DNA from: Tenacibaculum agarivorans
Lineage (GTDB): Bacteria; Bacteroidota; Bacteroidia; Flavobacteriales; Flavobacteriaceae
Reading direction: 5' to 3'
DNA length: 64,000 nt
NCBI RefSeq assembly: GCF_001936575.1
Contig: NZ_MSMP01000022.1
Span: forward strand, 1 to 64,000
Shown: positions 26,560-34,996 of the stretch, in pieces
How the letters are laid out: the number at the start of each line of letters is the position of its first letter
Numbering within the stretch: position 1 is the first letter of the stretch
Made by a program: the position numbers and the translations under genes
Notes under the pieces: model-generated
Database searches by the model: none
What the model was told of the DNA's origin: nothing
Seen by the model: only the letters and a program-made list of their open reading frames with translations

Positions 26560-26847
26560 ATGTTTATCATCAACCTAACCTATAAAACTGAATTAAAGAC
26601 AGTTGACCATTTTATTGACGACCATATTGAATTCCTAAATGAACAATATCAATTAGGAAGTTTTCTTGCTTCAGGTCGAAAAGTACCTAGAACTGGAGGA
26701 ATAATTCTATCGAATGTTACACCACAACTTGAATTGGAAAAGATCCTTGAAAAAGATCCTTTTCATAAAAATGGATTAGCAAATTATGAACTGATTGAAT
26801 TTGTACCTAGTAAAACTTGTGATGAGCTGAAATTCTTGATGGAGTAA
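26560..26847 (+). CDS. YciI family protein
   Basis: A 95-residue ferredoxin-like-fold protein of the YciI family. It begins FIINLTYKTELKTVDHFIDDHIEFLNEQ, with the conserved His in DDHIEFL (about residue 22), GSFLASGRKVPRTGGIILSN in the middle, and DPFHKNGLANYELIEF at the end, all standard. The family has a His-Asp pair at a putative active site; the exact role is not known. It stands alone in a long AT-rich gap between two T9SS cargo genes. Confidence 0.9.
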   Translation: MFIINLTYKTELKTVDHFIDDHIEFLNEQYQLGSFLASGRKVPRTGGIILSNVTPQLELEKILEKDPFHKNGLANYELIEFVPSKTCDELKFLME

Positions 26848-26975
26848 AACATAACACTACAATATTTGTGAATAGAGCGTTTCAAAATCTTGAAAATTCC
26901 AATACCAAAAATAATTAACTGATCATAAAACATTAACCAATATTTCAAACTTTATTTTATTTAAATCATAAATAC

Positions 26976-29900
26976 ATGAAACAAATTTTCTTTTTCTCTT
27001 TATTTATTTGGTCTACTCTTCTAGCAGTAGCTCAAAACACATTAAAAGCGGAAGCCAATATAATTACAGGTGATGGCTCTGGTCTACAAAATTGGGGTGA
27101 CGGCGTGACACTCCAAGCTTTTAAAATTAATGGAGACCCTGGGAAGGTGGCTTTTGAAAGTCGTTTTACAGATGATGGATTTGGAGTAGCAGGAGGTCGT
27201 TGGGAGCAGATAGATTATTATCAAGATTATCAAGGTGAGCGTGTCGATGCTAGCGAAAAATTAATTATAAATTTTCCGACACCTGTTCATAGTGTTATTT
27301 TACAAGTTGGTCAAATGGATCCTAATGAGGGACCAAGTGGATCTGATGAGTCTGGTAAATGGACTGCTTATAATTCTCATAACCAACAAATAGGTACTGG
27401 TATAATGCTGGATCAATTTTCAATTGAAGGCTTACTCCCTGGATCAAAAGGATCATATCGATTTGCTTTAGAAACAGGTAATGAAAACATATCCAGAATA
27501 GAAATTGAAGCTACTCAATGGGGCTATCCGGTAGGTCGACCTCCTAGGTATCGTCCAACATATGCTAATGTTAGTATTAATGATAGTGGAAATACTGAAA
27601 ATAATTCAGAATTCAATCTTATGGAAATGACTTATACTAAGATAAATGATAATGCCACAGTATTTGCAAATAATGATACACTAGGTCCAATTAGGGAGGA
27701 TATAGGCTTATCATCTTTTTCTTATGATACCTTTTTAGCAAATGATATGGGTAACAATATAGACATTGTTTCTTTTGATTTCAGCAGATTTCCAGGTACT
27801 ATAGAAGATGATCGATCAAATAGAAAAATCATCTTTAGAACGGCGGTCAATTTCAATGGTAAAATAGATATTCCATATACTATACGTAGTGGATTAGAAA
27901 CATCAAGTGCACTAATAACCTTAACTATAACAGATGTTATTGATGAATTAAATTTAGGAATAGACGGACCCTACACAACAGATATTAATACACCAATTTC
28001 AATAGCAATTAGTGATTTATTAGCTAATGATACAGCTAGTAATTTTGGTGGGCCGGTTACAATAAAATTAACAGATGTTGGTAATGCAGTCAACGGTACT
28101 GTAGAAATAGTAAACGATAAAGTAGTATTTACACCATCATCTGGTTTTGTAGGAAATACAGCATCTTTTACTTATGATGTAGATGTGTTAAATCAATTAG
28201 TATTTGGCCAAGATAAACGTGTAAATGAAGGAACATCTTCAGCTATAATTATTAATGTTAAGGGAGATGTTATCGCTCCACCATCAATTAATCAACAAGC
28301 AATATTAGTAGCAAAATCTAACGAAAATAAGACCTTACAAGTAAATGCAACAGCTAATAGAACAAGTGTAACTTTAGGAGATTATTTAGATCAGAGGCAA
28401 ATATGGACGATATCAGATAGAGGCAATGGCTTTCATAAGATTGTAAACAATTTTGCTGATCGTGCTTTAGAAGCATGGACAAGAAATCCATCTAATGGTG
28501 ATGATGCTACTATTTATGCTTCTAACAATAGAGATTGGCAACAATGGGAGATTATAGATGTTGGAAATGGTTACTTTAAAATAAAAGGAAAGTTTAATCC
28601 ACGTTTTTTAACCTCTACCTCTAATGGTAATGCTATAGTAGCAGATGAAAATAATCAAGACAATCAGTTATGGAAATTATTAGATCCTAAAACCTTCGTG
28701 GAGAAAACTGAAAAATTTGCTAATAACGATATACTAGGTCCAATTAGAGAGGATATAGGATTGACATCTTTTTCCTATGATGCCTTTTTGGCGAATGATA
28801 TAGGTACTAATATAGACATTATATCTTTTGATTTCAGCAAGTTTCCAGGTACTATAGAAGATGATCGATCAAATAGAAAAATCATCTTTAGAACGGCGGT
28901 AAATTTCAATGGTAAAATAGATATTCCATATACTATAAGTAATGGATTAGAAACATCAAGTGCACTAATAACTCTAACTATAATAGATGTTATCGATGAA
29001 TTAAATTTAGGAATAGATGGACCATACACAACAGACGTTAATACACCAATTTCAATAGCAATTAGTGATTTATTAGCTAATGATACAGCTAGTAATTTTG
29101 GTGGACCAGTTACTATAGCATTAACAGATGTTGGCAATGCAATCAATGGTACGGTAAAGATAGTAAATGACAAAGTTGTGTTTACGCCATCATCTGGTTT
29201 TGTAGGGAATACAGCATCTTTCACTTATGATGTAGATGTGTTAAATCAATTTGTATTTGGCCCAGATAAACGTGTAAATGAAGGAACATCTTCAGCTATA
29301 ATTATTAATATTGAGGGAGATGTTATCGCTCCGCCATCAATTAATCAACAAGCTATATTAGTAGCAAAATCTAACGAAAATAAGACCTTACAAGTAAATA
29401 CAACAGCTAATAGAACAAGTGTAACTTTAGGAGGTTGTTTACATCAGGGTCAAGTATGGACGATATCAGATAGAGGGAATGGTTTTCATAAAATTTTAAA
29501 TAATTTTGCCGATCGTGCTTTAGAAGCATGGACAAAGAGACCATCTAATGGCGATGATGCTACTATTTATGCCTCTAATAATAAAGATTGGCAACAATGG
29601 GAGATTATAGATTATGGAAATGGTTATTTTAAAATAAAAGGAAAATTTAATCCACGTTTTTTAACATCTACCCCTAATGGTAATGCTATAGTTTTAGATG
29701 AGAATAACCAAGACAATCAGTTATGGAAATTATTAGATCCAAAAACATTTGAATGTACCACAGCAAATAATCGAACAATAGCTGTACCCAATAGTGATTT
29801 CGCATTTAACTCTGAATTACTTGAAATATATCCAACCCTTGTTTCTGATGAATTATTTGTTTCTTACAAATTATCTAACGATATAGAGGTAAACAGAATT

Positions 29901-30056
29901 GATGTATTGAATCAGTCAGGGAAACTCATAAAAAAAGTAGTTGGAAGAATTCAAGACAGTTCGTCAATCTTTGTAGATGACTTAAATACAGGATTATATT
30001 TTGTGAAGATATACTCTAATAAGGGTAATTTCACTTATAGGATATTGAAAAAATAA
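26976..30056 (+). CDS. Large T9SS-secreted lectin with a tandem 351-residue duplication
   Basis: A 1026-residue secreted protein. Signal peptide MKQIFFFSLFIWSTLLAVAQ. An N-terminal domain (about 20-205) of mixed strands with GRWEQIDYY is not recognised. Two almost identical 351-residue modules follow (about 229-579 and 580-930); each has an Ig/cadherin-like part (LANDTASNFGGPVTI, PSSGFVGNTASFTYDVDV) and a ricin-B-type beta-trefoil with three Q-x-W motifs (QIW/QVW, QQW, QLW). The C-terminus is a T9SS type A sorting domain (about 950-1026, LEIYPTLVSDELFVSY ... LNTGLYFVKIYSNKGNF). It probably binds carbohydrate at the cell surface. No enzyme domain is visible. The gene stands alone, ending before a large hairpin. 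Confidence 0.85.
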   Translation: MKQIFFFSLFIWSTLLAVAQNTLKAEANIITGDGSGLQNWGDGVTLQAFKINGDPGKVAFESRFTDDGFGVAGGRWEQIDYYQDYQGERVDASEKLIINFPTPVHSVILQVGQMDPNEGPSGSDESGKWTAYNSHNQQIGTGIMLDQFSIEGLLPGSKGSYRFALETGNENISRIEIEATQWGYPVGRPPRYRPTYANVSINDSGNTENNSEFNLMEMTYTKINDNATVFANNDTLGPIREDIGLSSFSYDTFLANDMGNNIDIVSFDFSRFPGTIEDDRSNRKIIFRTAVNFNGKIDIPYTIRSGLETSSALITLTITDVIDELNLGIDGPYTTDINTPISIAISDLLANDTASNFGGPVTIKLTDVGNAVNGTVEIVNDKVVFTPSSGFVGNTASFTYDVDVLNQLVFGQDKRVNEGTSSAIIINVKGDVIAPPSINQQAILVAKSNENKTLQVNATANRTSVTLGDYLDQRQIWTISDRGNGFHKIVNNFADRALEAWTRNPSNGDDATIYASNNRDWQQWEIIDVGNGYFKIKGKFNPRFLTSTSNGNAIVADENNQDNQLWKLLDPKTFVEKTEKFANNDILGPIREDIGLTSFSYDAFLANDIGTNIDIISFDFSKFPGTIEDDRSNRKIIFRTAVNFNGKIDIPYTISNGLETSSALITLTIIDVIDELNLGIDGPYTTDVNTPISIAISDLLANDTASNFGGPVTIALTDVGNAINGTVKIVNDKVVFTPSSGFVGNTASFTYDVDVLNQFVFGPDKRVNEGTSSAIIINIEGDVIAPPSINQQAILVAKSNENKTLQVNTTANRTSVTLGGCLHQGQVWTISDRGNGFHKILNNFADRALEAWTKRPSNGDDATIYASNNKDWQQWEIIDYGNGYFKIKGKFNPRFLTSTPNGNAIVLDENNQDNQLWKLLDPKTFECTTANNRTIAVPNSDFAFNSELLEIYPTLVSDELFVSYKLSNDIEVNRIDVLNQSGKLIKKVVGRIQDSSSIFVDDLNTGLYFVKIYSNKGNFTYRILKK
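27662..29767 (+). repeat. Tandem 1053-bp intragenic duplication
   Basis: Copy 1 covers about 27662-28714 and copy 2 about 28715-29767. Identical landmarks such as ctaggtcc (27681 and 28734) and tagatcc (28681 and 29734) are offset by exactly 1053 bases, so the frame is kept. Copies differ mainly at synonymous and conservative positions. Confidence 0.9.
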
Positions 30057-30466
30057 AGTCTATTACAAATTAAAAGTTAGTTTACATAAACCTCCTTAAA
30101 ATAAGTTGATGAAAAACGACTTATTTTAAGGAGGTTCAATGTAATAAATTAGGAGCTGAATTTATTATTTTCAACATTAATGATCTAATTATCAGTTCGA
30201 GTGATTTTATGGAATTATAATGAAGTTAATTTATACTGAATACAGTTAAGCGGAACTATCGAAAACACTATTTTTACTTCTCTATAGCTTTACTGGCTAT
30301 AGTCGAAATACAAAATTTATTTCCGCCCTACCTTAATGAATTTAACTCGAGGTGATAGTCTCATAATTAAATAAGATTCTCATTCTTGAAATTAACATTA
30401 AGTATATCAAAAATTTAACTTGAAAGTAATATGCTTTTCCTTCCTATGACTTACCTCAAATCTAAG
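30057..30466. other. 410-base intergenic gap with large hairpin
   Basis: It lies between convergent genes. It contains an 18-bp perfect inverted repeat at 30089-30136, a smaller stem CTATAGC / GCTATAG (30282-30302), and the sequence cagttcgagtgatttt (30193-30208), which resembles one arm of a flavobacterial intergenic element. No coding frame looks real. Confidence 0.55.
30089..30136. terminator. 18-bp stem-loop without a clean T run
   Basis: AACCTCCTTAAAATAAGT (30089-30106) pairs perfectly with ACTTATTTTAAGGAGGTT (30119-30136) around a 12-base loop. It is 33 bases past the stop of the lectin gene and probably ends its transcript or protects its 3' end, but no U tract follows on either strand. 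Confidence 0.6.
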
Positions 30467-32131
30467 TTATTTAGGCTCTTTTAATTGCGAAAATTTCTGA
30501 ATTATAGCGGCTATTAACATTACCAATACACAGCCTAATAAATTTAACCACAAATAAGGTAACCAATCTAAATACCAAACTACTATTATTATGAATTGAG
30601 TAATAATGGCTCCTATAAAAACAGCATTAGATTTCACAAATTTTATGAAAAAGGCCAATAAGAAAATACCTAATACATTTCCATAAAATATAGATCCGAT
30701 AATATTTACTAATTGGATTAAATTATCAAACAAGTTAGCTACACAAGCAACTAAAATGGCTAATACTCCCCATCCCAGAGTAAACCATTTAGACATGTTT
30801 ACATAGTGCTGATCACTCTTTTCTTCATTTTGATTTCTTTTGTATAAATCAATGGCAGTAGTTGAAGCTAATGCATTTAATTCTGACGCAGTAGAAGACA
30901 TAGCTGCCGATAAAATAACGGCTAATAGTAAACCAATTAACCCTTTTGGAAGATTATTTAAAATAAAATGAATAAAAACATAATCCTTATCATTTGTTTC
31001 TACTTTAGGATTGGATTTACTGATAATTGATTTTGCTTCTTCTTTTAAAGACTTATCTTCTTCATTTAATTGGAGTAATTTATATCTATTAGTTTCTGTT
31101 ATTCCACTGAGTATAATAGACTTCTTTTCACTTTCAATTTCTTTATGTCTTTTTTCTAATATTTGATATTCTTGTGCAAATTCAGAGTTAATTACAGCTT
31201 CTTGTGCTTTTGGATTAAAATTCAAGGGAGATGCATTAAACTGATAAAACACAAACACCATTACCCCTACCAATAAAATAAAAAACTGCATTGGTACTTT
31301 TAATAATCCGTTAAAGATTAATCCTAATTGACTTTCTCTAACTGACTTTCCAGATAAGTATCGTTGGACCTGGCTTTGGTCAGTTCCAAAATAAGATAAC
31401 ATTAGGAAAGTACCTCCTAAAAAACCTGTCCAAACTGTATATCTATTGTTTAAATTCCAAGAAAAATCAAGGACTTTCATTTTATCACTAGCCCCAGCAA
31501 TTTCTAATGCTTTTGAAAATGTAATTCCGTCTGGTAAATACTGTAATATCAAATAAAAGGCGATAAACATTCCCGAAAAAATAATCGCCATTTGCTGTTT
31601 TTGAGTAACACTAACCGCTTTAGTTCCTCCACTAACGGTGTAAATAATCACTAAAAGTCCAATGGTTATATTTAAGGTTATTAAGTCCCAACCTAAAACT
31701 GCAGATAATATTATTGCAGGAGCAAAAATGGTAATCCCTGCTGCTAATCCTCTTTGAATTAAAAATAAAATAGCAGCTAAAGTTCTGGTTTTAAGATCAA
31801 ACCTACTTTCCAAATATTCATAAGCAGTATATACATTTAGTTTATGATAAATAGGTATAAACACTAAACATATAATTACCATTGCCAAAGGCAAACCGAA
31901 ATAGAATTGTACAAATCCCATTCCACTGTGAAAAGCTTGACCCGGGGTAGATAAAAAAGTGATGGCACTAGCTTGTGTTGCCATAACTGACAAACCGATA
32001 GTCCACCACTTTGTTTCGTTTCCTCCTTTAATATATTGTTCTACATTCTTACTACCTCTTGTTTTCCAAGCTCCATAAAGCACTATAAACAATAAAGTAA
32101 TAGATAGTACAATCCAATCTAAAGTTTGCAT
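30467..32131 (-). CDS. Sodium:solute symporter (SSS family)
   Basis: A 554-residue membrane transporter of the SSS family with about 13 membrane segments. It begins LDWIVLSITLLFIVLYGAWKT and contains the typical SNVEQY-like GSKNVEQYIKGG, TFLSTPGQAFHSGMGF, GTDQSQVQRYLSGKS and the Na+-site region SAAMSSTASELNALASTTAIDLYKR. A long charged loop (about 300-370) is typical of Bacteroidota members. The substrate cannot be read from sequence. A 34-residue membrane miniprotein and a lipoprotein gene lie directly upstream on the same strand with 8- and 17-base gaps, so the three probably form an operon. Confidence 0.93.
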   Translation of the reverse strand: MQTLDWIVLSITLLFIVLYGAWKTRGSKNVEQYIKGGNETKWWTIGLSVMATQASAITFLSTPGQAFHSGMGFVQFYFGLPLAMVIICLVFIPIYHKLNVYTAYEYLESRFDLKTRTLAAILFLIQRGLAAGITIFAPAIILSAVLGWDLITLNITIGLLVIIYTVSGGTKAVSVTQKQQMAIIFSGMFIAFYLILQYLPDGITFSKALEIAGASDKMKVLDFSWNLNNRYTVWTGFLGGTFLMLSYFGTDQSQVQRYLSGKSVRESQLGLIFNGLLKVPMQFFILLVGVMVFVFYQFNASPLNFNPKAQEAVINSEFAQEYQILEKRHKEIESEKKSIILSGITETNRYKLLQLNEEDKSLKEEAKSIISKSNPKVETNDKDYVFIHFILNNLPKGLIGLLLAVILSAAMSSTASELNALASTTAIDLYKRNQNEEKSDQHYVNMSKWFTLGWGVLAILVACVANLFDNLIQLVNIIGSIFYGNVLGIFLLAFFIKFVKSNAVFIGAIITQFIIIVVWYLDWLPYLWLNLLGCVLVMLIAAIIQKFSQLKEPK

Positions 32132-32139
32132 GAGTAATG

Positions 32140-32244
32140 TTATTTAGTATATACGTTTGTTATGATAAAAAAGATGACAATATAAATTAAATTGGCTAAT
32201 AGTACAGCTGTGTACTCTTTTTTCCATATATACTTTTTACTCAT
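32140..32244 (-). CDS. 34-residue single-pass membrane miniprotein
   Basis: A short open frame: 34 codons, ATG to TAA, in the 130-base gap between the lipoprotein at 32262 and the symporter. It begins MSKKYIWKKEYTAVLL and continues with a hydrophobic helix (about residues 13-29, AVLLANLIYIVIFFIIT), then NVYTK. A basic N-terminus followed by one membrane helix fits a small accessory subunit in the inner membrane. It starts 17 bases after the upstream stop and ends eight bases before the symporter start, spacing that fits translational coupling. Small membrane subunits ahead of SSS transporters occur elsewhere in Bacteria (for example the DUF485/DUF4212 partners), but this one is much shorter. 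Coding status is inferred. Confidence 0.6.
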   Translation of the reverse strand: MSKKYIWKKEYTAVLLANLIYIVIFFIITNVYTK

Positions 32245-32261
32245 ACTAAATTGTTCTAAAG

Positions 32262-33038
32262 TTAATTGTTCGTTGGTTTTTCAAAAAAATTGTCTGCTAA
32301 TGGTGCTTGGGTTACTAAACCGTCTGAAAATACTGTTGGTTCTTTCGCTGGTTCTACAGGCTTACCGTTATCATCTTTTTTGTACCAAGTTATAGATTTT
32401 GGTAAAACAAAACCGTTAATATTTTCCCAATCATTATATCTTAAAATATTAAACTTGTCTGATGGCTTTTTAGTGAAATAGGTTACAGTATACCCTAACC
32501 AAGCCATTTGTTTTGTTTCTGGGTGATAATATACAAAGTAATTATCATCTGGTGAGATACCCACATTTGGTTTATATGAAATTTTATACCCAGGATATTT
32601 TACCCCATCAAACTCTATTGCATCAACATCTTCATATATAATTCCATCATCAGCTAATACAAATGGCATTGCATAAAAGTAAAAATATAAGTTATAATAA
32701 AACTCAGGATTTCCTTTAAATGCTGTTGAATCTTTCTGGCTTAACCAAGTGTCTTTACCATTATAACCTAAAGAATAATTATCAGCATTGACTACTGTTT
32801 TTCTAGAATGTAAATCTACAGAGTGTGTTTCTCCTTTTACTTTATATGATAATGTTTTTGCTTTTCTCCAAGCATCGATTCCGCCATGTTTTTCAAATAC
32901 TTCTCCTAAGGCTTTTGGAAAATTATCTACTTTTTTGGTTTCCTCTTGTTTTGGTTGGGTTTCAGCCTCTTTTTTGGCTTCTTGTTTACATGATATTACT
33001 GCTAAAGATAATACCGAAAGTAAGATTAGTTTTTTCAT
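32262..33038 (-). CDS. Lipoprotein, DUF6503-like
   Basis: A 258-residue lipoprotein (lipobox AVISC, Cys17). After an acidic/Gln-rich linker comes a single domain with KHGGIDAWRKAKTLSYKVKG (about 50-69), similar to outer-membrane lipoprotein-sorting-like DUF6503 proteins: FYFYAMPFVLADDGIIYED and YPGYKISYKPNVGISPDDNYFVYYHPETK, then WENINGFVLPKSITWYK. Such proteins have a LolA/LolB-like antiparallel beta fold that could bind lipids or hydrophobic ligands. It is the first gene of a putative operon with the miniprotein and the SSS transporter. The family name is from memory. Confidence 0.75.
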   Translation of the reverse strand: MKKLILLSVLSLAVISCKQEAKKEAETQPKQEETKKVDNFPKALGEVFEKHGGIDAWRKAKTLSYKVKGETHSVDLHSRKTVVNADNYSLGYNGKDTWLSQKDSTAFKGNPEFYYNLYFYFYAMPFVLADDGIIYEDVDAIEFDGVKYPGYKISYKPNVGISPDDNYFVYYHPETKQMAWLGYTVTYFTKKPSDKFNILRYNDWENINGFVLPKSITWYKKDDNGKPVEPAKEPTVFSDGLVTQAPLADNFFEKPTNN

Positions 33039-33119
33039 TTTAATTATAGTTTATCAAAAATCAGTCGAAAGGTTTATTCAAAAATTACAATTTATATTTT
33101 TTCTTTTCATTTAAAATAG

Positions 33120-33154
33120 AAAAAGCCTCATTCAAATTCTAAATGAGACTTTTT
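33120..33154 (-). terminator. Terminator of the di-heme peroxidase gene
   Basis: AAAAAGcCTCATT / AATGAGaCTTTTT stem, 40 bases past the stop at 33192, with U run on the minus strand. Confidence 0.75.
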
Positions 33155-33191
33155 ACAACAATATATTAAGCTTTCAAATACTAAACTACCA

Positions 33192-34994
33192 TTAGTATTC
33201 TTCATCAGTAAGCGTTTTCATAAATGCAATTACTGCGTCAATTTCTTTTTGAGTAAGTTTAAGATTATCAAAAGGTAACGTCTGATACTCATTTGCTATA
33301 CCTAAACCAGCTCCTCCTCCTTTATTATAAAAATCAACTACTTCTTCAAGATTTGTATATACTCCATTATGCATATATGGCGCTGTTACAGCAGCATTTC
33401 TAACCGTAGGTGTTTTAAAGAAATGCTTTTTTTCTTCTGTTTTATACAAAAGATATCTACCTAAATCTGAAGATAATTTTGGGTTAATAGTATCTTTAGA
33501 ATCTGGTGTACCTATAAATTCTAACTCAGTATCATTATAATTTGGCGGAACAGTACCGTTAAAAACAGGTGGAAAGTGACATGAAGCACATAATCCTTTC
33601 CCCATAAACACATTAAATCCTAATTTTTCTTCTTCAGTTAAATTAGATTCTTCTCCTCTTATGTTTTTATCAAACTTTGAGCTGAATGTGTTTAAAGTTC
33701 TAATATAGGAAGCTATGGCATGTCTAATATTTAATCCAATTCTTTTGTTGTTATATAAATCTGCTATTTTCTTTTTGTACGATTTATTTTTAAGCACTCT
33801 ATTCACAACAGAATCCATAGTCATATTAAACTCATTATGATTTTTTACCACTCCAACTACTTGCCCTTCTAAACTTCCTGCTCTTGCATCCATAAAAAAA
33901 CTTTGTTGATATGCAGCATATGTTACCGTTGGTGTATTTCTTGTTTGATTTTTGTCAAACGTTTTTCTTCCATCAGTAAAAGCTAAATCTTTAACATGAC
34001 AGGTAGCACAAGCCATATTATTCTCTTTAGAAAGTGATACGTCATTAAATAATTCTTTACCAAACTGCTGCTTTTCAACAATCTTTGTCGTATCATTTAA
34101 ATGATCTGAAAAATAATACACATTTAATGCATCATTTGAAAACAAGGAAGTCATTGTGTTAGACAACGCCATTTCAAAAGGGAATTTCACCTTCCAATCT
34201 TTTTGAACTTCAACCAATAATGCTAATTGATTATTTGTATGATCTTTTATAAAATTAAAACGATCGAATGTGTCAAAATCATGATCTAAATCCTTTTGAG
34301 CACTTTCTAATGCAACAATGAATTTATCTTTTATCTCTTTTGAAGAAAATTTAGCTTGACATATATTTACAATATCAATTAATGTTTGATATGTATACTT
34401 ACTTTCTAATAATGATTGGTTTAATACTGGAGAATCAAAACCTGTAATTCCAGTAGTTGCTATTCTAACGATCTGATCTCTTATTAACCAAATAATATTA
34501 TGATCCTTTAAAGAAAGAGATAAATTTTTATGAATCAGTTTTAATCTAGCACTTGTTACATTAATTGCTCTATTTAATGTCAATGTATCTATTTTCTCCT
34601 CATCTAAATTCTCTTCAATCACTTGGAAACCTATAGGATCCATAACTCTAGTATCCATTGAGGTTTCTCCTTTTACTTGAATAATATTAGGTGCATTAAG
34701 AGATTTGTAGTTATTTTTATCAGAATATGCTAAAATAGGCTCTAGTAATTTAAAATATTTTCTAGCTTCTTTATAGTATTTCTTCTGATCTTCTTTTGCT
34801 ATTTTGCTTATGTCTATTTTATCTAAATTGCTAACTGCCTTAACTAAATAATCACTATATAAAGCAGAAATTTCCTCAGGAGATTTATCAATAGAATCGT
34901 ATGATTTTCCTTTGGAATTATTACAAGCAACTATGAAAAGCAAAAGACATACACAAAGGTATGTCTTAGCTAGACTATATAATAAGTCCTTCAT
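33192..34994 (-). CDS. Di-heme cytochrome c peroxidase/MauG-family lipoprotein
   Basis: A 600-residue lipoprotein (lipobox FIVAC). The C-terminal half (about 290-600) is a bacterial cytochrome c peroxidase domain with two heme-attachment motifs: CATCH at 329-333 (MACATCHVKDLAFTDGRK) and CASCH at 469-473 (GLCASCHFPPVFNGT). NTPTVTYAAYQQSFFMDARAGSLEGQ and the later FKTPTVRNAAVTAPYMHNGV are family hallmarks. The first 280 residues are helical with no heme motif and are additional to the usual family length (about 340). Downstream of a PhoX-like gene with only two bases between, so the two are surely co-transcribed. It may reduce peroxide, or modify another protein as MauG does. Confidence 0.9.
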   Translation of the reverse strand: MKDLLYSLAKTYLCVCLLLFIVACNNSKGKSYDSIDKSPEEISALYSDYLVKAVSNLDKIDISKIAKEDQKKYYKEARKYFKLLEPILAYSDKNNYKSLNAPNIIQVKGETSMDTRVMDPIGFQVIEENLDEEKIDTLTLNRAINVTSARLKLIHKNLSLSLKDHNIIWLIRDQIVRIATTGITGFDSPVLNQSLLESKYTYQTLIDIVNICQAKFSSKEIKDKFIVALESAQKDLDHDFDTFDRFNFIKDHTNNQLALLVEVQKDWKVKFPFEMALSNTMTSLFSNDALNVYYFSDHLNDTTKIVEKQQFGKELFNDVSLSKENNMACATCHVKDLAFTDGRKTFDKNQTRNTPTVTYAAYQQSFFMDARAGSLEGQVVGVVKNHNEFNMTMDSVVNRVLKNKSYKKKIADLYNNKRIGLNIRHAIASYIRTLNTFSSKFDKNIRGEESNLTEEEKLGFNVFMGKGLCASCHFPPVFNGTVPPNYNDTELEFIGTPDSKDTINPKLSSDLGRYLLYKTEEKKHFFKTPTVRNAAVTAPYMHNGVYTNLEEVVDFYNKGGGAGLGIANEYQTLPFDNLKLTQKEIDAVIAFMKTLTDEEY

Positions 34995-34996
34995 TT

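Noticed and set aside
28775..29224. Minus-strand frame inside the lectin gene
   Set aside because: Antisense to the duplicated module; the frame is open in both copies only because of the repeat.
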